This document shows positions 42,829 to 50,424 of a stretch of 64,000 nucleotides of DNA, in pieces (position 1 is the stretch's first letter; each line of letters starts with the position of its first letter). Below the pieces are notes generated by a model. The model ran no database searches, was not told the origin of the DNA, and worked only from the letters and a program-made list of their open reading frames with translations. The stretch is from NCBI GenBank assembly GCA_000014925.1, contig CP000474.1, positions 868,001 to 932,000 of the forward strand, read 5' to 3'. The position numbers and the translations under genes are program-made. This DNA is from Paenarthrobacter aurescens TC1 (GTDB lineage: Bacteria; Actinomycetota; Actinomycetes; Actinomycetales; Micrococcaceae).

Positions 42829-42953
42829 CACATTCCATTCCACACTGCTGTTTTCATCTGAAATGGTTTGGGCCGGGCCATAGGCCCGGCCCAAACCGTT
42901 ATGCACGCGTCGTGCGCGCGTTGTTGCTGTAGCGTTCGACGGCGGCCCCGCCC

Positions 42954-43919
42954 TTAGTGCGAGTCGACGCCTTCCAGCGCATCGTCGATCGCCACGGCCT
43001 GGACGTGATCGTGCGGGTCTCCCTTGTAAGCCCAGATCCGCTTGTATGAGCCGGATCCGAGATCGTCCAGGAGGTCAGGTCCTACGGGATTCCAACCCAG
43101 CTCCGTGCGAGCCTTCGCCGAGTCAACGCGGCTGTTGCTGGAAATTGCCACGTCCACCCAGCGCTGGCCCAATGCCTGGTACGCGACCTCGGGCGTGCAC
43201 GATTCGGCGGCCTGGAGCCCAACCAGCCGGGCGATGGTTTCGGCTATGTCTCCCATGCGGGCTTCACCGGCCGCCAGGTTGTAGGCGCTGCCGGCCGGAG
43301 CCTTGTCCAAGGCCAGGAAGTAGGCTTCAGCCAGGTCAGCGATGTACACATTGGACCAACGGTTGTCACCCCGGCCTACGTAGAGGCTGCGTCCGGATGT
43401 GATGGCCTGGCGGATGAGCAATGGCAACTGTTCGCTGGCGCCATCGCCAAAGATCATGGAGGGACGCAGGACTACGGTGTGAATGCCTCTGCTGGCGGCG
43501 TCGATCACGGCAAGGTCCGTGGCATACCGCGTGGCAACAATCTCAGCAGGGGAATGCTGGACCTCTTCGGTGTAGATTGTCGGGTTCAGCTCGCCCTGTG
43601 CCAGGTCCGTGTAGATACCCGTTCCGCTGGTGCGGATGAATTTCTTGTTGGTTCCCTCCAACGCCGAGAGGAACACCTGGGTGGATTCAGCATGATCGGC
43701 CGTTGCCGTATCGACAACTGCATCTGCAGCCAAAGCTGCTTCCCGGAGGACCGCAGTATCGTCGAGCCCTCCGAGTACAGGAGCGATCCCGCGGGCACGC
43801 AGCGCCTTTGCGCCGCTTTCGCTCCGGACGAGGCCGCAGACCGTGTGGCCCGCTTGGAGCAGCCGTTGGGAAACGGCCTGTCCGATGTATCCAGTGGCTC
43901 CAGTGACGAAGATATGCAT
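42954..43919 (-). CDS. NAD-dependent epimerase/dehydratase family protein (copy 1)
   Basis: A 321-residue extended SDR. NAD-binding motif IFVTGATGYIGQAVSQRLL (about 3-21). It lacks the usual YxxxK; instead IVATRYATDLAVIDAASRG occupies that site, with Tyr but no Lys four residues on, so it is an atypical member. The second half (LYVGRGDNRWSNVYIADLAEAYFLAL) is typical. The ATG follows AAGGAACCC. It is paralogous to the gene at 45865-46752, sharing the same layout and similar C-terminus. Confidence 0.82.
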   Translation of the reverse strand: MHIFVTGATGYIGQAVSQRLLQAGHTVCGLVRSESGAKALRARGIAPVLGGLDDTAVLREAALAADAVVDTATADHAESTQVFLSALEGTNKKFIRTSGTGIYTDLAQGELNPTIYTEEVQHSPAEIVATRYATDLAVIDAASRGIHTVVLRPSMIFGDGASEQLPLLIRQAITSGRSLYVGRGDNRWSNVYIADLAEAYFLALDKAPAGSAYNLAAGEARMGDIAETIARLVGLQAAESCTPEVAYQALGQRWVDVAISSNSRVDSAKARTELGWNPVGPDLLDDLGSGSYKRIWAYKGDPHDHVQAVAIDDALEGVDSH

Positions 43920-43960
43920 GGGGTTCCTTAGTGTTTGCGTAGTTTCTCTGGTGGGACTTT

Positions 43961-44299
43961 TCAGGCCAGTTGGCTTAGCTGCTCATCCTGCTGGCCCGAG
44001 GCCAGGATGCTGGGACGGTCGTCGTCCAGGAGGAGGCGTCGAATGCGTGAGCAGACGCTTTCGGCCAGGACTCCGATCGGGGCGTGATCGGGGTGTTCGA
44101 GGTACCGTTGGTAGTCCTCTTCCGAAGCGAAGACAGACACGTAACCGGTGACGTTGACATCGTCGAATGCGCGGATGACCCGTACGTCTTCCAGTTCCGG
44201 GATCTTTCCTGGAAGGCTTCGCAGAGCGTCCTCAAAGGAGGTCCGTGCTTCACTCGTGATGTCCTCGGGAAAGGTGAAGCTGACGAGTTGGTAGAACAT
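43961..44299 (-). CDS. Dabb-type (stress-responsive alpha/beta barrel) small protein
   Basis: A 112-residue ferredoxin-like alpha/beta protein: MFYQLVSFTFPEDI, RVIRAFDDVNVTGYVSVFASEEDYQRYLEHPDH. The HP.H-containing helix is the Dabb signature. Members act as dimers, often in aromatic or polyketide catabolism as cyclases, decarboxylases or binding proteins. The ATG follows CAGGAAACACG. It sits in the operon between the cupin (15 bases away) and epimerase copy 1. Confidence 0.82.
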   Translation of the reverse strand: MFYQLVSFTFPEDITSEARTSFEDALRSLPGKIPELEDVRVIRAFDDVNVTGYVSVFASEEDYQRYLEHPDHAPIGVLAESVCSRIRRLLLDDDRPSILASGQQDEQLSQLA

Positions 44300-44314
44300 C
44301 GTGTTTCCTGCGCC

Positions 44315-44764
44315 CTATCTCTGTTGTTGTTTCAGTTGTTCGGTATTGGATTTGTGTTCAACGGTGACGAAGACCAGCTGGGACTGGCCGATGTTCTCCA
44401 GATCGTGAAGTAGGTATTCGCCGGGTCCGAACTGAAAATGACGGGTATCACCCACTGCGTAGTCCACTTCCCTGGTGGTTCCATCGTCTTCGTGCTGCCT
44501 GCTGTGTCCGGCGCTGACAGCGGTCCAAAAGTAGTCCAGGACGTGGCGGTGGGCGGGGAGCCGGTGACCGGGATCCAGCCTGATCTCCCACACCCTCACG
44601 TCCTTCGTTTCGGAGACTATGCGCTGTCCCACCGTGTAGTTGTAGGCGTTGTCATGAAAGTCCTTGAGGGTTTCGGCGGACCAGCCATTGAAATTCCGGG
44701 CGACGACGATCCCTGCCCGCCGGCTTCCCTGCGGAAGGGTGGCTTGGTTTTCCTGGGTTGTCAC
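44315..44764 (-). CDS. Cupin-domain protein
   Basis: A 149-residue single-domain cupin. Motif 1 is RLDPGHRLPAHRHVLDYFWTAVSAG (two His ligands in AHRH) and motif 2 GDTRHFQFGPGEYLLHDLENIG (His near the end). Metal-dependent dioxygenases and isomerases share this fold, so an enzymatic step in the catabolic set is possible. I choose the GTG at 44762-44764 (VTTQENQAT) after GAGAGGACACTTC. An upstream GTG overlaps the SDR stop codon (GTGA) and would give 161 residues. Confidence 0.75.
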   Translation of the reverse strand: MTTQENQATLPQGSRRAGIVVARNFNGWSAETLKDFHDNAYNYTVGQRIVSETKDVRVWEIRLDPGHRLPAHRHVLDYFWTAVSAGHSRQHEDDGTTREVDYAVGDTRHFQFGPGEYLLHDLENIGQSQLVFVTVEHKSNTEQLKQQQR

Positions 44765-44796
44765 GAAGTGTCCTCTCGATATGGGGCGAGGGAGGA

Positions 44797-45591
44797 TCAC
44801 ACGAACGTCGTGACGCCTCCGTTGACGGTGTATTCGGCCCCGGTGATAAAGCCTGCGGCCGGTGAGGCGAGGAAGAGGATCACCGGTGCGACGTCGTCGG
44901 CTGTCCCCAGTCTCCCTACCGGGAGTCCTGAATCTTCCACGAAGGCCTGGATTGCTTCTTCCCGTGGCACATCGAATTTGCGGGCTTGGGAGTCAAGGAA
45001 ACCTCCGGGCCGATCCCACATTGGTGTGTAGATATGCGCCGGAGCTACAACGTTGGACCGGATTCCTTTTGGCCCGAATTCCCGCGACAGGAGCTTGGAC
45101 AAGGACAAAATTGCTGCCTTTGAAACGCTGTAATCCGGAGCGTCCACCAACGGGGTTCGTCCTGCTTCCGATCCAACGTGGATGATGGATCCGGAACCGG
45201 CTTCAAGCATGTGGGGAAGAACCTCCCGGCTCATCCTCACGTAGCCCATGAAGTTGAGCTCCATAGTGGATTCCCACATTTCATCGGTGGCATCCAGGAA
45301 GCCCTTCCGGACGGCTACAGCCCCGGCGTTGTTGACCAGGACGTCGATCCCGCCAAAGCGTTGCAAGGCCTGCCGCACTGCGGTCCCAGGGGTGCCGGGA
45401 AGGGAAAGGTCCGCGGAGATATGGAGGAAATGGTCGGCATTCGTGCTGGTTGTGCTTGCCATGTCCGCAGGTTCGCGGCTGACTCCAACAACGTTCGCTC
45501 CTTCCTTGAGGAAATGTTCGGCGGCCGCGAGCCCGATTCCTTGGCTCGCACCTGTAATGAGGACAGTTTTGCCACTGAATGTTCTGTTCAT
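44797..45591 (-). CDS. SDR family oxidoreductase
   Basis: A 264-residue classical short-chain dehydrogenase. NAD(P) motif TGASQGIGLAAAEHF (about 11-25), structural NNAG, catalytic region IIHVGSEAG ... DYSVSKAAI (Ser, Tyr, Lys), C-terminal TGAEYTVNGGVTTFV. The ATG at 45591 (MNRTFSGKTVLITG) is used; AGGAAGG lies 12 bases upstream. It heads a minus-strand series SDR-cupin-Dabb-epimerase-PRISE with short gaps. Confidence 0.88.
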   Translation of the reverse strand: MNRTFSGKTVLITGASQGIGLAAAEHFLKEGANVVGVSREPADMASTTSTNADHFLHISADLSLPGTPGTAVRQALQRFGGIDVLVNNAGAVAVRKGFLDATDEMWESTMELNFMGYVRMSREVLPHMLEAGSGSIIHVGSEAGRTPLVDAPDYSVSKAAILSLSKLLSREFGPKGIRSNVVAPAHIYTPMWDRPGGFLDSQARKFDVPREEAIQAFVEDSGLPVGRLGTADDVAPVILFLASPAAGFITGAEYTVNGGVTTFV

Positions 45592-45864
45592 GGGTCCAAT
45601 TGCCTTCCTCTGTTCGTGCAAATCAGATGTTCGCAGAGGACACCGAGCCTAGCTGCCAAGTGGCGGCGGGTCTCGGGTTCGAGGGTCAGGGATCGGCTGT
45701 GAGTTCTTGCATTAGTGGGAGTTGGAGAATCCTGAAGCCCTCGAATGGGGCTTGTCTCAATGGTTCCACGAAGGCGGGCGGGGCGTCCAAGACCAGAATG
45801 CAATGCCGGACCAAAGCGCTGCTTATGGCTTTGGTTCGCCGCTTTTGGGCGGCTGGCCTGGATT

Positions 45865-46752
45865 TCAGGACCACATCAGGGCGTATGATCCCTCGCGGAG
45901 TTCGTCCTGCAGGCCGGGACCTTTGGGCTGCCATCCAAGCTCGATTCTGGCCTTGGTTGCATCAACACGGCAGTTGCCGGCCAGGACGCCGTCGACGAAT
46001 TTCACGCCGTACGCCTCGTAGGCAGCGTCCATGGTGCATGACTGTGCGTCCGGGTACCCCAGAATTGCGGCGATGTCCTGGGCAATGTCAGCGAGGGAAG
46101 ATTCGCCGGCAGCAATGTTGTACAAACTCCCTGAGGGCGCCTTCTCTATCGCCAAGGCAAATGACTCCGCGAGATCCGCAAGGTACACGTGTGATTGCCT
46201 GTTGGCGCCAAGACCAACGTAGAGGCTTCGCCCTGCGGTGATGGCGCGCTTGATCAGCCCACCGATCACCGGCCCGCTGGCCTCTCCGTAGGGAATGGAA
46301 GGACGTAAGACGGTGGTGTGAATGCCTCTTTCGGAAGCCTGCTGGACCTGGGCATCCGTTTCGAGAATTTCAGCCAGTCCGCGAATGGGAGATACGGCCT
46401 TTCCCTCTTTGTGGACAATCCTGCTTAGTGAACCGAGCGAGGCGTCCACGTACACCCTGGCGGTGCTGTTTCGGATGTATCGTTTGCCGGTCCCCTCCAA
46501 TGTGGCGAGGAATAGTTTGGCAGCTGGCAAGTGACCGGAGACGTCCACCACCGCATCAACCAGCTGGGTGACGTTCCGGATAGTTTCTCCGTCTTCAAGC
46601 GTGGCCAGGATCGGAGTTATGCCCCTGGACTCCAAGACTTTCGTCCCTGTCACGGTGTCGGTTAGCCCGAATGTTTCGTGGCCCGCCGCTTTGAGCCGCA
46701 ACGCAATGGCCAGTCCGACGTATCCGGTTGAGCCGGTGACGAGTACAGACAT
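45865..46752 (-). CDS. NAD-dependent epimerase/dehydratase family protein (copy 2)
   Basis: A 295-residue extended SDR paralogous to the 42954 gene: VLVTGSTGYVGLAIALRLKAAGHETFGL (about 3-30), LEGTGKRYIRNSTARVYVD, GRSLYVGLGANRQSHVYLADLAESF, C-terminal RVDATKARIELGWQPKGPGLQDEL. The catalytic Tyr-x3-Lys is not obvious here either. ATG 46752 follows AAAGGAACAAGA. It lies just downstream of the LysR gene on the same strand. A 273-base gap without a convincing gene separates it from the SDR. Confidence 0.82.
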   Translation of the reverse strand: MSVLVTGSTGYVGLAIALRLKAAGHETFGLTDTVTGTKVLESRGITPILATLEDGETIRNVTQLVDAVVDVSGHLPAAKLFLATLEGTGKRYIRNSTARVYVDASLGSLSRIVHKEGKAVSPIRGLAEILETDAQVQQASERGIHTTVLRPSIPYGEASGPVIGGLIKRAITAGRSLYVGLGANRQSHVYLADLAESFALAIEKAPSGSLYNIAAGESSLADIAQDIAAILGYPDAQSCTMDAAYEAYGVKFVDGVLAGNCRVDATKARIELGWQPKGPGLQDELREGSYALMWS

Positions 46753-46877
46753 TCTTGTTCCTTTCGGCTGAACGTCTACCAGACGCTTCGGATCCCGCAC
46801 TGTACGCCCGCCAACATCGTTTCATGGTAAATGCCGGGCCTCTAATAGAACTCCGTTTAGGCCGCCATGAGCTTTTG

Positions 46878-47843
46878 TTATGGCTGATGGTGGCTTTGCC
46901 TGCGGCGATGGCTTTCGGGAGGCTCAAGAACGGCGGGAAGTTTCTGTAGAAGTTCCACGTATCTTTTGGCCGTGGGTGAGAGCTTGGTGCGGCTGTACAC
47001 AGCCAGATCGCGGGTCAACGCCGGAAAAGGCTCCACAGCGACACCAGGACCGTCCATTGGCAGGGCATTTGCCGGGAGCAGGGCAACCCCGGCCCCTGCA
47101 CCGGCCAGTTTCACAGCGCTGTCTATTTGACCTGTGTGGAACACGAAGTCCGGAGTCACATTGGCGGATTGCATGTATTCACGGATGAACTCGCCCAGTC
47201 CATGGTTGCCCTCGAAAGTGATCCACGAATGCGCATGGAGTGCGCTCACTGGAAGGACTCCCCGCGACTGCGGCGCACCCTTGGGCACCTCGCCTTCGTA
47301 GGGCTGGACTTTCTTCAGGATAGGGTCATCCGGAGCCAGGTACAGCACGAAAATTTCATGTCCGAGATCGATGACGGGTCCACCCCACTGCTTGGGAGTG
47401 GGCCCTACGGCGAGATCGCCGGCACCGGATGCCACGGACTCTTCCAGCGTTCTCCTGTGGGCGTATTCCAACAGTGTGACCGGGATTTTGGGATTGTCCG
47501 TGTGCCAACGGAGCAGGGACGGGGGAAGGATTCCGGCGGCGATGGAAAGTACGGTGGCGATCACCAGTTCCCCCGCTTCTCCGCTGAGGACCTCGCGGGC
47601 GGCCTTCCGCGCATCTTCGGCTGCCTTCAACGCGATCCGGGCATGCTCGGCATAAGCCCGCCCGGCGGGGGTCAGGCGCACAGTTCCCGTAGTTCGCTCT
47701 ATGAGCTCCCCACCTGCTGCACGCTCAAGCGCACGGATCTGTTGACTGAGTCCCGGCTGGGAAACGCGAAGGATTTCAGCGGCGCGCGTGAAGGATCCCT
47801 CCTCGGCCACTACCAGTAGATACTCCATCTGCCTCAAAGTCAC
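46878..47843 (-). CDS. LysR-family transcriptional regulator
   Basis: A 321-residue regulator. The N-terminal helix-turn-helix (about 1-60) reads MTLRQMEYLLVVAEEGSFTRAAEILRVSQPGLSQQIRALERAAGG; the inducer-binding domain follows (about 90-300). The GTG at 47841-47843 is the natural start of the family pattern, and no clear Shine-Dalgarno precedes it. A T-N11-A box lies immediately upstream (47847-47861), overlapping its own promoter, and a near-identical box precedes the ABC importer. It is divergent from the amidohydrolase operon, the classical LysR arrangement. Confidence 0.88.
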   Translation of the reverse strand: MTLRQMEYLLVVAEEGSFTRAAEILRVSQPGLSQQIRALERAAGGELIERTTGTVRLTPAGRAYAEHARIALKAAEDARKAAREVLSGEAGELVIATVLSIAAGILPPSLLRWHTDNPKIPVTLLEYAHRRTLEESVASGAGDLAVGPTPKQWGGPVIDLGHEIFVLYLAPDDPILKKVQPYEGEVPKGAPQSRGVLPVSALHAHSWITFEGNHGLGEFIREYMQSANVTPDFVFHTGQIDSAVKLAGAGAGVALLPANALPMDGPGVAVEPFPALTRDLAVYSRTKLSPTAKRYVELLQKLPAVLEPPESHRRRQSHHQP

Positions 47844-47846
47844 GCT

Positions 47847-47861
47847 ATAAGCATAGGTTAT
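47847..47861. promoter_or_regulatory. LysR-type T-N11-A box, site 1
   Basis: ATAAGCATAGGTTAT, or ATAACCTATGCTTAT on the minus strand. It sits three bases upstream of the LysR GTG and about 160 bases before the amidohydrolase start codon. Twelve of fifteen bases match the palindrome at 50222-50236. Confidence 0.6.
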
Positions 47862-48019
47862 GTGAGCGGCTGGAAATAGCTCTTGGACTTTCCTGTGCGC
47901 CACGCCACAAGCTGGAGGCGTCAGATCATGCAAAGCGGCTTGGCGTCCGCAGTTCAACCGCCCGAGTGCCGAGTGCCGCCATTGCTGCAAGCTCTGCATC
48001 AATCCTTGGAGGAAAAACG

Positions 48020-49027
48020 ATGAAAAACGGTATGTTCGTCTTCGACTGCGTGGTTCACACGCAGGACTTCACCGATCGGCAGGTACGGCCCGGCGGGGAC
48101 GGCCGGCAGGTCCGGGCCCACCGCACCAACCAGGGACAGTTCAACAGGCTCATGGCAACCAAGGGCCCCGCCGACAAGCCGGACTTCTATGATCCAGTGG
48201 ACGTTGACTGGGCCAACAAGACGCTTTTTGAAGAGTCCGACACCGATATTGCAATGGTGTGCACCGTGCCGCTTTTTGGGCAGTGGCAGAACTCTTTGGG
48301 CCCGGCAGAATTGAACTATCAGCTGGCTGCTTCGAACCCTTCCCGGTTCTACTTCACCGGCGGGGTTGATCCGGTGTGGCAGGGCCTGGACTTCGCGTTG
48401 GAAGAGATGGAGCGGCAGGTCAAGGAATGGGGAGCGGTCAGCTTCAAGTTCTACCAATACCACGACGAGAACCACCATTGGCGGGCAGACGACAAGGAGA
48501 TCGCCTACCCGCTGTGGGAAAAAGCCATTGAGCTCGGAATCAAGATGGTTCAGTTTCACAAGGGATACCCCTTGGGCATGCAGCCAGTGGAAGCGTTCCG
48601 TCCCAACGATATCCAAATGGCAGCCTATGATTTCCCGGAATTGAACTTCGGCATCCACCACCTCGGCGATCCTTACGTTGATGAACTGGTTAGCATCGCG
48701 TCCCGCTTCCCCAACATCTACCTGATGCTTCCGCTGTGGCATAACCAGTACTACCTCCAGCCCTATCCCATGCTGCACCGCCTCGGCCAGACTCTGCTGT
48801 TCGTCGGAGCGGACAAGCTCTGCTACGGATCAGAGGGGTTCTTGTGGCCTCACATGCAGACGTACATCGACACGTGGGCCAACCTTGAGATGCCTGAGGA
48901 ACTCCAGGACAAATATGGCTACCCGGAGCTGACCCCTGAGATCAAAGAGCAGGTCTTTGGCCTGAACTTCGCCCGGGGACTTGGGATCGATCTTGAGGTC
49001 AAGAAGAAGGAACTGGGGTTGCTGTGA
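48020..49027 (+). CDS. Amidohydrolase-superfamily protein (COG2159/ACMSD-like)
   Basis: A 335-residue TIM-barrel protein. Likely metal ligands are His in VQFHKGYPL (about 183), the His pair in FGIHHLGDPY (about 208) and an acidic residue in CYGSEG (about 273, Glu where the family usually has Asp). The N-terminal HxH found in most members is not present; only one His in VVHTQD is seen. ATG 48020 has TTGGAGGAAAAACG upstream. Family members are decarboxylases or lactone hydrolases. First gene of an operon with a NifU-domain protein. Confidence 0.82.
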   Translation: MKNGMFVFDCVVHTQDFTDRQVRPGGDGRQVRAHRTNQGQFNRLMATKGPADKPDFYDPVDVDWANKTLFEESDTDIAMVCTVPLFGQWQNSLGPAELNYQLAASNPSRFYFTGGVDPVWQGLDFALEEMERQVKEWGAVSFKFYQYHDENHHWRADDKEIAYPLWEKAIELGIKMVQFHKGYPLGMQPVEAFRPNDIQMAAYDFPELNFGIHHLGDPYVDELVSIASRFPNIYLMLPLWHNQYYLQPYPMLHRLGQTLLFVGADKLCYGSEGFLWPHMQTYIDTWANLEMPEELQDKYGYPELTPEIKEQVFGLNFARGLGIDLEVKKKELGLL

Positions 49028-49428
49028 CGACCACCCAGAACGCGGGCCCTTTGGAAGAGGACCTTCAAGAGGCACTGTCCTATATTCGGCCCCTGCTTAA
49101 GGGCCACTCCGGCGACCTGACAATCGCAGCTGTTGACGACGGTGTGGTCACCGTTGACTTCCACAATGCCTGCCACTCATGCCCTGCTATTTCGGTGACG
49201 TTCGCCGGCCTCGTCCGGTCCCGCCTGATGCAGGTGGACGGCGTCAAAGATGTCAGGTCTTCGCAGGTCCATGCATCACGGCGGGCCTTGGACCGCATCG
49301 CAGCCACGCTGGGAGGCCCTGCGCACTACAGGCCTGCCCAGTCCACCTCCAGATCGTCGCTTCCGCTGCTACCCAAGCAGCCCTCTGCCTGCCAACCGTT
49401 GGCAATCGCCGACGCAGGAGGACGTTGA
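49024..49428 (+). CDS. NifU C-terminal domain protein (Fe-S scaffold-like)
   Basis: A 134-residue protein with a NifU/Nfu domain (about 12-90): RPLLKGHSGDLTIAAVDDGVVTVDF, then the cluster-binding CHSCPA (CxxC, about 50-53) and the helix ISVTFAGLVRSRLMQVDGVKDV. The last 40 residues are unstructured. Its GTG overlaps the amidohydrolase stop codon (GTGA), so translation is coupled. A Nfu domain coupled to an amidohydrolase is unusual; it may deliver or hold an Fe-S cluster for an enzyme of this pathway. Confidence 0.85.
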   Translation: MTTTQNAGPLEEDLQEALSYIRPLLKGHSGDLTIAAVDDGVVTVDFHNACHSCPAISVTFAGLVRSRLMQVDGVKDVRSSQVHASRRALDRIAATLGGPAHYRPAQSTSRSSLPLLPKQPSACQPLAIADAGGR

Positions 49429-49429
49429 G

Positions 49430-50200
49430 ATGAGCAAACTCTCGTTCAGGCTCGACGACGGCGTGGCGATGGTGACCGGTGGGGCGTCCGGCATAGGTAG
49501 TGCCATAGCCATAGCGTTAGCCGAAATGGGCAGTCATGTGGCATTGGTTGACCTGCCTTCCAGTGATGCTTCGGCAACTCTAAAAGCAATCGAAGCAGAG
49601 GGAAGAAGTGCTGAGTTTATTGCGGCCGACGTGACCAGCGCTGAGCAGATGGAGGCTGCCGTGCGACGGGCAGAGGGCTCATTGGGGCCCCTGACTACAG
49701 CAGTGAATTCCGCGGGAATAGCCCATGCGGTTCCAGCGGAGGATATGACTGCTGAGCAGTTCGAGCGCGTCTTTCGAGTGAATGTCACCGGGGTCTTCCT
49801 TAGCTGCCAGGCGCAAGCGCGGGCTATGCGGGAGAACGGAGGGGGTGCAATCGTCAATTTGGCTTCCATCTCCGGAATTGTTTCCCATCGAGAGATGCTG
49901 CAGTCGCACTACAACAGTTCCAAAGCCGCTGTTGCGCACCTGTCGAAATCGCTGGCTACCGAATGGGCGCAGTACGGCATACGCGTCAACTCCATCTCTC
50001 CCGGTTTTACGCGAACGCCTATGAACGATCGCGCCGAAGTGGCGAGCATTCTGGATGAGGCCGTAACCCGCAACACACCGCTGGGGCGCCCCGCGGATCC
50101 GTTCGAAATGGCAGGGCCAGCACTGTTTCTCCTGTCTCCTGCCGCCAGCTTTTGCACGGGCGCGGACCTCGTGGTGGATGGAGGGTTCACCGCTTGGTGA
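49430..50200 (+). CDS. SDR family oxidoreductase
   Basis: A 256-residue classical short-chain dehydrogenase. NAD-binding motif VTGGASGIGSAIAIALAEMG (about 15-34), Asp in ALVDLPSS favouring NAD, NSAGIAHA, catalytic NLASISGI ... HYNSSKAAVAHL (Ser, Tyr, Lys) and TGADLVVDGGFTAW at the end. ATG 49430 follows GCAGGAGGACGTTGAG, one base after the NifU-domain stop codon. Third gene of the LysR-controlled operon; probably oxidises an alcohol of the pathway substrate. Confidence 0.9.
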   Translation: MSKLSFRLDDGVAMVTGGASGIGSAIAIALAEMGSHVALVDLPSSDASATLKAIEAEGRSAEFIAADVTSAEQMEAAVRRAEGSLGPLTTAVNSAGIAHAVPAEDMTAEQFERVFRVNVTGVFLSCQAQARAMRENGGGAIVNLASISGIVSHREMLQSHYNSSKAAVAHLSKSLATEWAQYGIRVNSISPGFTRTPMNDRAEVASILDEAVTRNTPLGRPADPFEMAGPALFLLSPAASFCTGADLVVDGGFTAW

Positions 50201-50220
50201 GCCCCTCTAGCCCCGGGGTC

Positions 50221-50237
50221 GATAACCCAGGGTTATC
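50221..50237. promoter_or_regulatory. LysR-type palindrome, site 2, before the ABC importer
   Basis: Perfect arms GATAACCC and GGGTTATC flank a central A. The inner 15 bases ATAACCCAGGGTTAT fit T-N11-A and match site 1 at 12 of 15 positions. It lies 188 bases before the binding-protein gene. Confidence 0.6.
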
Positions 50238-50252
50238 AGGTCTGAAGAATCT

Positions 50253-50284
50253 TTGACTTGGACTTATCGTGACGGTCCTCACAG
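50253..50284 (+). promoter_or_regulatory. CRP/GlxR-type site and candidate -35 before the ABC importer
   Basis: CGTGA-CGGTCC-TCACA (50268-50283) matches TGTGA-N6-TCACA at nine of ten fixed bases. A -35-like TTGACT lies at 50253-50258 just before it, and a weak -10-like CATAGT at 50312-50317 after it. The exact promoter is uncertain. Carbon-state control of a sugar importer would be expected. No gene lies in 50201-50421. Confidence 0.6.
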
Positions 50285-50424
50285 ACTGGAAATAACTTCG
50301 CAGGTTCCCGGCATAGTGGCCGGCCCGCGGTAAACCCCGCTACCAACCCACACTGCGAAGAGCCACACTCCCCAACCCTCATCACCGTTCGAGATTTTCT
50401 TACAGAGAGGTAAGGCCCATCGTG

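Noticed and set aside
45592..45864. Possible small genes and a hairpin (45810-45835) between SDR and epimerase copy 2
   Set aside because: Candidate ORFs on either strand look like frame noise, and the hairpin has no U tract. Nothing supportable was found.
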